This document shows positions 17,311 to 24,248 of a stretch of 64,000 nt of DNA, in pieces. Position 1 is the stretch's first letter. Every line of letters begins with the position of its first letter. The notes below the pieces were generated by a model that did no database searches, was not told the DNA's origin, and saw only the letters and a program-made list of their open reading frames with translations. The position numbers and the translations under genes are program-made. The stretch is from Promicromonospora sukumoe. Lineage in GTDB: Bacteria; Actinomycetota; Actinomycetes; Actinomycetales; Cellulomonadaceae. The stretch is from contig NZ_JACGWV010000001.1 of NCBI RefSeq assembly GCF_014137995.1, positions 1,364,001-1,428,000 of the forward strand, written 5' to 3'.

Positions 17311-17340
17311 TTGACAACGGAAAGAAAGTCCTGGAACGCT
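17311..17340 (+). promoter_or_regulatory. Candidate promoter/operator of the GH2 mannosidase
   Basis: TTGACA (17311-17316), 18-base spacer, AACGCT (17335-17340), 40 bp before the ATG. The spacer begins ACGGAAA and contains AAAGTC; the whole matches the GH95 operon promoter closely. An inverted repeat with 10-base arms and one mismatch (17303-17312 and 17322-17331) overlaps the -35 region and could be a repressor site. Confidence 0.5.
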
Positions 17341-17380
17341 CGTCCCGCACCGCCCGCTCCGACACCCCCTGGTGGCCCCC

Positions 17381-19861
17381 ATGCTCACGCGCACCGCCGC
17401 GCCCGGTCCCTGGACCCTGCACCTCGACACCCCCGGACCCGACGCCGACCAGGCGGTCCTTGCCGGCCTGCCCGTCGCCGCGACGGTGCCCGGCACCGTC
17501 CACACCGACCTGCTCGCCGCCGGCCTCATCGACGACCCGTACCTCGACCGCAACGAGCTGCTCACCCCGTGGATCGGGCGCTCGCGGTGGCGGTACGAGA
17601 CGACGCTGCCCGCTCCGGGGGCGCCCGGGGAGGCCGACGCCGAGCGCACCGACCTGGTGCTCGACGGGCTCGACACGCTCGCCACGGTGTCTGTGGACGG
17701 CGTCGAGCGGCTGCGGACCCGGAACATGTTCCGGTCCTACCGGGTGCCGCTGGACTCTGTGGACGCAGCGCACGTCGCCGTCGTGTTCGACTCGCCCTGG
17801 GGCCCCTTCGACGCGCTGGACGACGAGGCGCGGCGCGCGTTCGACTCGCCGTCGGCCCACATCCGCAAGATGGCCTGCAACTTCGGCTGGGACTGGGGCC
17901 CCACGCTGGTCACCGCCGGTATCTGGCGCCCCGTGCGCATCGAGTCCTGGTCGGTCGCGCGCCTCGCCGAGACCCGCGTCGAGGTACGGGCCGAGCGGGG
18001 CGGCGGGCACGACGGCGCCGGCTGGCGCGGCGTCGTCGAGGTGGGCGTGGAGCTGGAGCGCACGTCGACGGCGCACGACGCCGAGCTCGTCGTCCGGGTC
18101 GCCGGCGCCACGGCGAGCGTCGTCGTGCCCGCGGCGGAGACCTCGGCGCAGGTCGTGGTCGAGGTGCCCGTCGCGGACGCCGACCTGTGGTGGCCGCGCG
18201 GCTCCGGGGCGCAGCCGCTGCACGACCTGGAGGTCGAGCTGCTCGACCACGAGACGGGTGAGCCGCTCGACCGCGACGACCGGCGCGTCGGCTTCCGCTC
18301 CGTCGAGGTGCGCCGCGAGGCCGACGCCGACGGCGAGTCGTTCGCCTTCGTCGTCAACGGGCGCCCCGTCGCCGCACTCGGCTTCAACTGGATCCCCGAC
18401 GACTGCTTCCCGCACCGCGTGACGCACGACGACGTCGCCGCCCGGCTGTGCGACGCCGCCGAGGCGAACGCCAACATCCTGCGCGTGTGGGGCGGCGGCC
18501 TCTACGAGTCGGACGACTTCTACGCGCAGTGCGACGAGCTCGGCTTCCTGGTCTGGCAGGACTTCGCCTTCGCGTGCGCGCTGTACCCGGAGCACGAGTG
18601 GATGCTTCAGGAGGTCGAGGCGGAGGCGCGCGAGAACGTCGTCCGCCTGATGTCGCACCCCTCGCTGGCGATCTGGAACGGCAACAACGAGAACTGGCTC
18701 GGCTGGGACGACTGGGGCTGGAAGGAGCGCCTCGGCGACCAGCCGTGGGGCGAGCGCTACTACCTGGACGTGCTGCCGCGGGTGGTCGCCGACGTCAGCC
18801 CGCACGCCTTCTACTGGCCCGGCAGCCCGTACTCCGGCACCCCCGAGGTGTACTCGAACGACCGCTCGCGCGGCGTGGTGCACCTGTGGGACGGCTGGAA
18901 CGAGCAGGGCTACCAGGTCTTCGCCGACGACCGGCCGCGGTTCGTCTCGGAGTTCGGCTGGCAGGGTCCGCCCGCCTGGCGCACCCTGACCGATGCCGTG
19001 CACGACGACCCCCTGCTGCCGGACTCCCCGGGCGTGCTGCACCACCAGAAGGCGGTCGACGGCTCGCTCAAGCTGGCGCGCGGCCTCGCGCCGTACTTCG
19101 ACGAGCCCGCGGACATGGCCGACTGGCACTGGGCGATGCAGCTCAACCAGGCGCGCGCCCTGACGTTCGCGATCGAGCACTTCCGCTCGCTGCGGCCGCT
19201 GAACATGGGCTCCATCGTGTGGCAGCTCAACGACTGCTGGCCGGTCGCGTCCTGGGCCGTGGTGGATTCCGCCGGGCGCCGTCGGCCCGCCTGGTTCGCG
19301 GTGCGCGCGGCCTTCGCGCCGCGGCTCGCGACGATCCAGCCGCGCGACGGCGAGCTCGCGCTCGTGCTGGTCAATGACGGCCACGAGGAGTGGGCTGGCT
19401 CGGCGATTGTCCGCCGGGTGGGCCTCGACGGCCGGGTGCTGGCCGAGCAGCCGGTCACGTTCGCCGTCGGCCCCGTGGCGGGCCAGACCCTGACGCTCGA
19501 CCCGGCGCTGTCCGCACCGGGCGACGCCGCCGCGGAGGTCCTGGTGGCCGACGTCGACGGCGCGGCCCGGGCGTTCCGGTACTTCGCGGTGGACCGCGAG
19601 CTCGCCTACCCGCGCCCGCGGCTGGAGGTCAAGGCGGTGCCGGTCGACGGCGGCGACGTCGAGGTCACGGTCACCACCGACACGTTCGTCCGGGACCTGA
19701 CCCTGCACGCCGACCGGCTCGGCGCCGGCGCCGCGGTGGACGAGGCGCTGGTCACGCTGCTCCCGGGGGAGTCGGCCACGTTCCGGGTCACGGGGGTAGG
19801 GGTGCTCGCCGGGACGCTCGCGGCCCCGGTCCTCCGCCACGCGGCCGACCTGCTCACCTGA
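17381..19861 (+). CDS. GH2 beta-mannosidase, 826 aa
   Basis: Cytoplasmic retaining beta-mannosidase of family GH2 that cleaves mannose from the non-reducing end of manno-oligosaccharides. It has the five-domain layout: N-terminal sugar-binding beta domain (with the Phe-Gly-Trp-Asp-Trp-Gly-Pro signature near 168), Ig-like domain, TIM barrel from about 320, and C-terminal beta domains. The acid/base is Glu437 in Asn-Gly-Asn-Asn-Glu-Asn and the nucleophile Glu524 in Val-Ser-Glu-Phe-Gly-Trp. Start taken at ATG 17381; a GTG at 17372 is possible. No signal peptide. A perfect palindrome follows the stop. Confidence 0.9.
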   Translation: MLTRTAAPGPWTLHLDTPGPDADQAVLAGLPVAATVPGTVHTDLLAAGLIDDPYLDRNELLTPWIGRSRWRYETTLPAPGAPGEADAERTDLVLDGLDTLATVSVDGVERLRTRNMFRSYRVPLDSVDAAHVAVVFDSPWGPFDALDDEARRAFDSPSAHIRKMACNFGWDWGPTLVTAGIWRPVRIESWSVARLAETRVEVRAERGGGHDGAGWRGVVEVGVELERTSTAHDAELVVRVAGATASVVVPAAETSAQVVVEVPVADADLWWPRGSGAQPLHDLEVELLDHETGEPLDRDDRRVGFRSVEVRREADADGESFAFVVNGRPVAALGFNWIPDDCFPHRVTHDDVAARLCDAAEANANILRVWGGGLYESDDFYAQCDELGFLVWQDFAFACALYPEHEWMLQEVEAEARENVVRLMSHPSLAIWNGNNENWLGWDDWGWKERLGDQPWGERYYLDVLPRVVADVSPHAFYWPGSPYSGTPEVYSNDRSRGVVHLWDGWNEQGYQVFADDRPRFVSEFGWQGPPAWRTLTDAVHDDPLLPDSPGVLHHQKAVDGSLKLARGLAPYFDEPADMADWHWAMQLNQARALTFAIEHFRSLRPLNMGSIVWQLNDCWPVASWAVVDSAGRRRPAWFAVRAAFAPRLATIQPRDGELALVLVNDGHEEWAGSAIVRRVGLDGRVLAEQPVTFAVGPVAGQTLTLDPALSAPGDAAAEVLVADVDGAARAFRYFAVDRELAYPRPRLEVKAVPVDGGDVEVTVTTDTFVRDLTLHADRLGAGAAVDEALVTLLPGESATFRVTGVGVLAGTLAAPVLRHAADLLT

Positions 19862-19871
19862 CCCCGCCCGA

Positions 19872-19919
19872 ACGTGTCAGACGCACAGGTCCCTCGAGGG
19901 ACCTGTGCGTCTGACACGT
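19872..19919. terminator. 48-bp perfect palindrome, family A copy 2
   Basis: All 48 bases are self-complementary, centred on TCGA. It lies 10 bp after the mannosidase stop and 10 bp before the stop of the convergent 19930-20427 gene. Same framework as copies 1 and 3 with CA/TG and CCT/AGG at the variable positions. Likely a bidirectional, U-tract-free terminator. Confidence 0.75.
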
Positions 19920-19929
19920 GAGGAGGGGG

Positions 19930-20427
19930 TCAGTGGAGCGCGGTGCGGGAGGCGCGACCGGTGGTCGCCATGGTCCTCGGTCCGAACGGGGTCCAGTCGA
20001 CCGACGAGTCCAGCATCCGTGTCAGCCCGATCCGACCGACGGGCACCTTCTCGGCCCGGACAAGATCCTCCAGGTCCTTGTCCCACTTGTCGGTCGTCGC
20101 GACCACGAGCCGGGTCGTGAACGGGGCCTTGTCCGAGGCCGACAGGAAGGCGGCGACATCCGCCTCGGTCAGGGACTCGGCCGGATCGTGGAATGCGCAG
20201 TGCACGGCCGCCAGGCGCTCCGTCCCCTGCTCGCGTGCGACGAGGTCGATCCCGTTGCCCGGGCCCTCGCGCTCGGGCCACTCGCCCCACGACCACACCG
20301 TGTCGAACGTCGCCGCCCATTCTTCGTCAGCCCGCAGGAAGGCCTTCATCAGCTCCTCGAACTTCGTGTCCCGTTCCGGTTCCGGCCGGAACACGTAGTC
20401 GTCGAGCAGGTCCTCGAGTGCGGTCAT
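19930..20427 (-). pseudogene. Orphan N-terminal nuclease-like domain of a Type ISP restriction enzyme, 165 aa
   Basis: The sequence matches what I know of the N-terminus of LlaGI/LlaBIII-type single-chain restriction enzymes (Mrr-like nuclease, then helicase, methylase and specificity domains, about 1500 aa in total). Shared landmarks are a start with Leu-Leu-Asp-x-Tyr-Val-Phe-Arg-Pro-Glu, the Lys-Phe-Glu-Glu-Leu helix, a Trp-x-Trp-Gly-Glu-Trp-Pro loop, Gly-Ile-Asp-Leu-Val-Ala and a Val-Asp-Trp end. Here the chain stops after this domain. The catalytic Gln-x-Lys strand expected after Gly-Ile-Asp reads His-Cys-Ala, so cleavage activity should be lost. The reading frame is otherwise intact, which leaves open a small retained function. 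Confidence 0.65.
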
Positions 20428-20466
20428 GCGGTCATCCTGTCAAGAGAGGTGCCCCGCCGCACGAGG

Positions 20467-20502
20467 ACGGGCGGCGCCGCGATCTCTCGCGACGCCGCCC
20501 GT
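20467..20502. terminator. Hairpin after the PadR gene
   Basis: Arms ACGGGCGGCG (20467-20476) and CGCCGCCCGT (20493-20502) lie between the PadR stop and the next leftward gene start. GC-rich, no T-run; a plausible terminator for the PadR transcript. Confidence 0.45.
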
Positions 20503-20522
20503 GGCGGTCGATGGGGTGGGGG

Positions 20523-21230
20523 TCAGCGGTCCTTGTCGGGCGCTTCCCCGGCGAGGGTCAGGTAGACCTCGCGGCGGGCCTTGTCGAGCAGTGTGGTCAC
20601 ACTGGCCACCTGCTCGGGGGTCCCGGTGCGGGCGACCTGCTCGACGGCGTCGGCCAGCGCGCGCAGCTCGTGCCGCAGCTCGCGGCCGTGGCCGTGCCCC
20701 ACCTGCTCCCAGGGTGTGCCGAGCTCGTCCTTGTGCTGCTCGACGTAGGCGGTGCCCTCGTCGGTCAGCGTGGCGAGCTTGCGGCCGCCCTCCTCGCCGA
20801 TGGCCACGAGGCCCTCGTCGGCGAGCAGGGAGAGCGCCGGGTAGACCGCGCCGGCGCTGGGGCGCCAGCGGCCGTCGGTCCGGTCCGCGAGCTCGCCGAT
20901 GATCTGGTAGCCGTGCATGGGCTGCTCCGCCAGGAGCAGCAGGATCGCGGCGCGGATCTCGCCGCGCCCGGCGCGGCGCGGGCCGCGGGGGCCCCGCCGT
21001 CCGCCCTCGTGGTGGCCGCCGCGCGGTCCGCGCGGGCCGAAGCCTCCGGGACCGCCGGGACCGAAGCCGCCGGGGCCGAAGCCGCCCGGGCCGCCGGCCA
21101 TCGCGAACGCGGGGCCGTAGACGGGGCCGAACATCGGGCCGTCGAACGACGGCAGGAAGCCGCGGCGGCCGCGGCCACCACGTCGGCCGGAGGAGCGGGG
21201 GGTCTGGGGGTTGTCGTCATGGGTACGCAT
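20523..21230 (-). CDS. PadR-family transcriptional regulator with Gly/Pro-rich N-terminus, 235 aa
   Basis: A winged-helix PadR domain occupies about residues 85-165, with Arg-Ala-Ala-Ile-Leu-Leu-Leu-Leu, Met-His-Gly-Tyr-Gln-Ile and Ala-Val-Tyr-Pro-Ala-Leu signatures. A C-terminal helical dimerisation part follows. The first 80 residues are a Gly/Pro/Phe-rich low-complexity stretch seen in many actinobacterial PadR proteins and probably flexible. ATG at 21228-21230 has an AGGAG site. An AT-rich operator-like region lies 130-150 bp upstream, so autoregulation is likely. No effector gene sits beside it. Confidence 0.88.
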   Translation of the reverse strand: MRTHDDNPQTPRSSGRRGGRGRRGFLPSFDGPMFGPVYGPAFAMAGGPGGFGPGGFGPGGPGGFGPRGPRGGHHEGGRRGPRGPRRAGRGEIRAAILLLLAEQPMHGYQIIGELADRTDGRWRPSAGAVYPALSLLADEGLVAIGEEGGRKLATLTDEGTAYVEQHKDELGTPWEQVGHGHGRELRHELRALADAVEQVARTGTPEQVASVTTLLDKARREVYLTLAGEAPDKDR

Positions 21231-21358
21231 GGTGTGTCTCCTACGAGTTCTGGTGTCGTGTTCTGGTGTCGCTGCGGGGCGAGGCGGTGCGCTGTCGCGC
21301 ACTACGGCGTCTCGTCGATCCCGCCGATCGGGAGCGGATGCTGCTCGACCGACGCTCT

Positions 21359-21380
21359 AAAGATAGATCAAAGATATATC
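21359..21380. promoter_or_regulatory. AT-rich direct repeat / candidate PadR operator
   Basis: AAAGATA occurs twice (21359-21365 and 21370-21376) with an 11-base period, one DNA helical turn, and runs into the palindrome GATATATC (21373-21380). In DNA this GC-rich such a patch stands out. PadR regulators often bind ATAT-type inverted repeats, and the site lies in the divergent gap between PadR and the 63-aa gene. Confidence 0.45.
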
Positions 21381-21503
21381 GTTACGCAACCCCCAGGTTC
21401 TCGGCGGGGCGGAACCGTGGGTGCGAGTGGGTGGTCGCCGTCGTAGCGTCGAAAGCCGGCGGGCACGTCGTGCCTGGCTGAACCCGCACTGGAAGGAGCC
21501 GGC

Positions 21504-21695
21504 ATGAGCGAGCACGGCAGGCACATGGCCCCGAAGGACGACGCCGGGTCCCGGCGGGACGAGACCGAGGTGTCGAAGGAGGACGCCGACCGCCTGAAGA
21601 AGGACTCGGCGGAGGCCGCGGGCATGGAGCTCCCGGGGGAGGACCCGGAGGACAACCCGGACCTGGAGGGTGAGGACCGGTTCGACGCCGGATGA
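21504..21695 (+). CDS. Small acidic hypothetical protein, 63 aa
   Basis: A charged, probably disordered protein rich in Asp, Glu, Lys and Pro, with no hydrophobic segment. The ATG at 21504 has a strong GGAAGGAG ribosome site eight bases upstream, which is the main reason to accept it as a gene. It is divergent from PadR. I do not recognise a domain; similar small acidic proteins are frequent in Micrococcales and uncharacterised. Confidence 0.65.
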   Translation: MSEHGRHMAPKDDAGSRRDETEVSKEDADRLKKDSAEAAGMELPGEDPEDNPDLEGEDRFDAG

Positions 21696-21777
21696 GCCGC
21701 CCGGGCGGGTGACCCGGGCCGGGCGCGGTGGCGTGACCTCGCGGAATGCCGCCCGCCCCGCCCGCGTTGCCCCGGGC

Positions 21778-22188
21778 ATGGACTTCAACCAACAGATCGT
21801 CGACACCTTCCGCGCCAACGGCGGCGAGGTCAACGAGCCCGTGCAGTTCGGCAAGAAGCTCGTGCTCGTGCACGTGCCCCGCAATGACGGCAGCCTGCGG
21901 ATCGCGCCGCTGGCCGCCATCCAGGACGACGACGTCCGCTACATCGTCGGCAGCGCCGGCGGCTCGCCAAAGCACCCGGCCTGGGTCTTCGGCCTGCGGC
22001 GGGTCGAGGAGGTCGACATCGAGGTCCCCGGCGAGCCCGTCGAGACGCTGCGCGTCAAGGTCGAGGAGGTCACGGGCGACGAGCGCGACGCGATGTGGGC
22101 GCGCTTCAAGGAGTTCTCGAGCGGCTTCGCCGGCTACGAGAAGACGGCCGAGGGGCGGGCCTTCCCGATCTTCCGCCTGATCGCCTGA
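21778..22188 (+). CDS. Nitroreductase/quinone reductase-like (DDN-type, F420-related) protein, 136 aa
   Basis: Looks like the split-barrel deazaflavin-dependent nitroreductase family: short length, a strand with Leu-Val-Leu-Val-His-Val, then a Tyr-Ile-Val-Gly-Ser-x-Gly-Gly-Ser-Pro-Lys-His-Pro-Ala-Trp segment, which matches the family's cofactor-binding Gly-Gly-x-x-x-x-Pro-x-W landmark, followed by Val-Asp-Ile-Glu-Val-Pro-Gly-Glu and a helix ending Tyr-x-x-x-Thr-x-Gly-Arg. Family members reduce quinones or nitro compounds with F420H2. Start ATG at 21778; convergent with the PAS-ANTAR gene with one base between the stops. Confidence 0.75.
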   Translation: MDFNQQIVDTFRANGGEVNEPVQFGKKLVLVHVPRNDGSLRIAPLAAIQDDDVRYIVGSAGGSPKHPAWVFGLRRVEEVDIEVPGEPVETLRVKVEEVTGDERDAMWARFKEFSSGFAGYEKTAEGRAFPIFRLIA

Positions 22189-22189
22189 C

Positions 22190-22864
22190 CTACCGGTCGG
22201 CGGCCTGGTCGCCGGGCCCGGCGAGGAACTCGGTCATCTCGTCGGCGCCCGGGAACCGGGTCGTCCCCGGTTCGGCGAACCACTCGACGAGCCCGGCGGC
22301 CAGGTCCCGCAGCGCGACGTTGCGCTCGTTGGACGCCGTCCGCAGACGCTGGAGGGCCTCCTCCTCGCTTGCCCCGTACGTCACCATGACCACGCCCTTG
22401 GCCTGCTCGATCGACGCCCGGCTCTCCGCCGACGCGCGGATGGAGGCCGTCGCCTCGCGCTGGGCCTGCTCCCGGTCGGCCTTGGTCACGTCGATGAAGT
22501 AGCCGTAGAGCTCCGTGATCGAGCCCGAGTCGGGGTCGCGCCGGGACTGGCCGGTGACGGCGAGCGTCCTGGTGCGGCCCTGCGCGTCGACGATGCGGTG
22601 CAGCGAGCTGAACGGCTGGCCCGTGGCGGCGGCGTTGCGCAGCACGTGGTCCACGCGCTCCCGGTCTTCGGGATGCTTGTGGGCGAGCACGAGCTCCGTG
22701 GTGGGCACCACCTCGCCCGGACGGAACCCGTGCATCTCGAAGATCTCGTCCGACCAGGCCCACCGCCCGGTGACCAGGTCGAGCCGGTAGCGGCCGACGG
22801 GCGCGCGGTGTCCGGGCGCGAGCGCCGCCTCGACCGCCGCGGCCGAAGGCTCTGAGTCGTTCAC
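22190..22864 (-). CDS. PAS-ANTAR RNA-binding antiterminator protein, 224 aa
   Basis: A PAS fold (residues about 20-130, Trp-Ala-Trp-Ser-Asp-Glu-Ile-Phe-Glu-Met-His-Gly-Phe type) is followed by an ANTAR domain (about 135-195) with the Ala-Ser-Arg-Ala-x-Ile-Glu-Gln-Ala-Lys-Gly-Val helix. ANTAR domains bind paired RNA stem-loops and prevent termination. Such PAS-ANTAR proteins are abundant in actinobacteria and may respond to redox or small ligands. The start at 22862-22864 (ATG) is close to the preceding regulatory gap. I did not find a convincing dual-hexaloop target nearby. Confidence 0.88.
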   Translation of the reverse strand: MNDSEPSAAAVEAALAPGHRAPVGRYRLDLVTGRWAWSDEIFEMHGFRPGEVVPTTELVLAHKHPEDRERVDHVLRNAAATGQPFSSLHRIVDAQGRTRTLAVTGQSRRDPDSGSITELYGYFIDVTKADREQAQREATASIRASAESRASIEQAKGVVMVTYGASEEEALQRLRTASNERNVALRDLAAGLVEWFAEPGTTRFPGADEMTEFLAGPGDQAADR

Positions 22865-23071
22865 GCGTGTCCCGTCGATGGACGTCGGTGCTTTTCACCT
22901 CCCACTGTGCACCCTGTGTGGCCCAAGAGCCAGGAACGTGCCACAACTTGCCGGGCGTGGGCGATCTCACGGCACTTTGTGCCCCGGATATCGCCACTAC
23001 ACCAGCCAAATCGCGACTTATCCGCTTGGATGGGTGAATATCCCCGACCCGACGGCAAGGAGACGCGCGCG

Positions 23072-23557
23072 ATGACCCAGGCAGCCCAGGTCGGCACCGT
23101 GTACCAGAACAGCCAGGAGCTCCTCGAGGCCGACCTGCCGCACCTCAGCGTCGCCCTGGACGCGAGCGGGTACGCGATCCAGCGGGACCGGGACGGCAAC
23201 TGGTACAGCGTGTCCTCCGTGGGCCCCTCCGACCTCGCGGGCGTCTACACGGTGATCCACCTGCCCGCCGAGCCGCTTCCCACCACCTACGGGTCGGTCG
23301 TGATCACCGACAACGGCACGCCGTTCATGCGGCGCTGGGACGCCGCGACCGACGAGCGCTTCGGCGTCGAGCACTGGATCGGGCCCGATGGTCTGACCGT
23401 GACCGACGGCCACCTGCGCCACCTCGGCATCTCGCGGGCGTGGGACGCCGCGGTGCCCAACGGCACGTCGCGGCTCGGCGGCCGACGGCGGCGCTCGCGC
23501 GCGGACCCGGGGGCCGGCCGCGACGAGCCGCGTCCGCGGACGCCCTCGGCGTCGTGA
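23072..23557 (+). CDS. Hypothetical protein, 161 aa
   Basis: A cytoplasmic protein with no recognised domain. The first 120 residues alternate strands and loops, with several Trp/Tyr and a repeated Asp-Gly pattern; the last 30 are an Arg/Pro-rich basic tail. Start at ATG 23072, with AAGGAG ten bases before it; the frame is open further upstream but through the intergenic region. It is divergent from the PAS-ANTAR gene, sharing a 207-bp gap, which suggests common regulation. Confidence 0.7.
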   Translation: MTQAAQVGTVYQNSQELLEADLPHLSVALDASGYAIQRDRDGNWYSVSSVGPSDLAGVYTVIHLPAEPLPTTYGSVVITDNGTPFMRRWDAATDERFGVEHWIGPDGLTVTDGHLRHLGISRAWDAAVPNGTSRLGGRRRRSRADPGAGRDEPRPRTPSAS

Positions 23558-23561
23558 CCGG

Positions 23562-24248
23562 CTACTCGTACGTCTCGGTGTCGTAGGTGTCGGTCCAGGC
23601 GGCGACGTCCACCCCGTGGTTGTCGGGGGAGGCCAGGGTCCACCACGCCGGGGCGCGGGAGTCGTCCACGAGCCGCCCGCCCGCCGCGAGCGCGGCGTCG
23701 ACGCGGGCGCGGGCCTGGTCGGCGGGCACGGAGACGTCGACGTGGGTGCGGCCCCGGCCCTGCAGGTCCCCGCGCAGGGTCTGGAACGAGAGCTGGGGTC
23801 CGCGGCGCAGCGGGTCCACGGCGTCGACGTCGCCGGAGGCGTCGTAGCCCAGTGTCGCGGCCCAGAAGGGGCGCGCGTCCGCGCCGGAGTGCTGCGCGAC
23901 GGCGAGGTCGACGCTCTGCACGAGCGAGACGTCGGGGACGAGGCCCAGCTCGGCGGCGGCCGCGGACACGGCGGCGGCGAACGCGGGCGCCCCAGCCTGG
24001 ATGTGGTGCGCGCCGCGGTACGGCACCCGGACGACGACGGCCTCCGGCCGCAGGTCGACGTCGGGCAGCACGCCGAGGTGCGCGGCCTGCGCGACGACCA
24101 CCGGTACGAGGTGCGCGGCGTCGGCCAGGGAGCCGGACGTGAACACGGCCTGCGGCCCCCATGCGTTGACGCGCCAGTCGCCGACGCCGGGGTGGCGGTG
24201 GAACTGTGCGGCCGAGATCCCGGCGGCGCCGTCCTGCGTCTCGCTCAT
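23562..24248 (-). CDS. Pterin dehydratase-like plus VOC/glyoxalase protein, 228 aa
   Basis: The N-terminal 100 residues follow the pattern of 4a-hydroxytetrahydrobiopterin dehydratase (DCoH) domains, and the rest matches a glyoxalase/VOC half with Pro-Phe-Trp-Ala-Ala-Thr-Leu-Gly-Tyr and a final Ser-Pro-Asp-Asn-His-Gly-Val-Asp strand. This two-part protein is a known actinobacterial type annotated as VOC family; its reaction is not established. The usual His-His-Pro-Asp of DCoH is replaced by His-Leu-Gly-Val, so dehydratase activity is doubtful. ATG at 24246-24248 overlaps the TGA of the upstream SDR-DUF2867 gene, so they form an operon. Confidence 0.72.
   Translation of the reverse strand: MSETQDGAAGISAAQFHRHPGVGDWRVNAWGPQAVFTSGSLADAAHLVPVVVAQAAHLGVLPDVDLRPEAVVVRVPYRGAHHIQAGAPAFAAAVSAAAAELGLVPDVSLVQSVDLAVAQHSGADARPFWAATLGYDASGDVDAVDPLRRGPQLSFQTLRGDLQGRGRTHVDVSVPADQARARVDAALAAGGRLVDDSRAPAWWTLASPDNHGVDVAAWTDTYDTETYE

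Noticed and set aside
14714..17314. An 866-codon plus-strand frame opposite GH27
   Set aside because: It runs across the GH27 gene and its promoter and lacks any protein-like pattern.
17261..19840. An 859-codon minus-strand frame opposite the mannosidase
   Set aside because: The plus-strand GH2 protein has both catalytic Glu residues and full-length domains; the opposite frame shows no recognisable domain.
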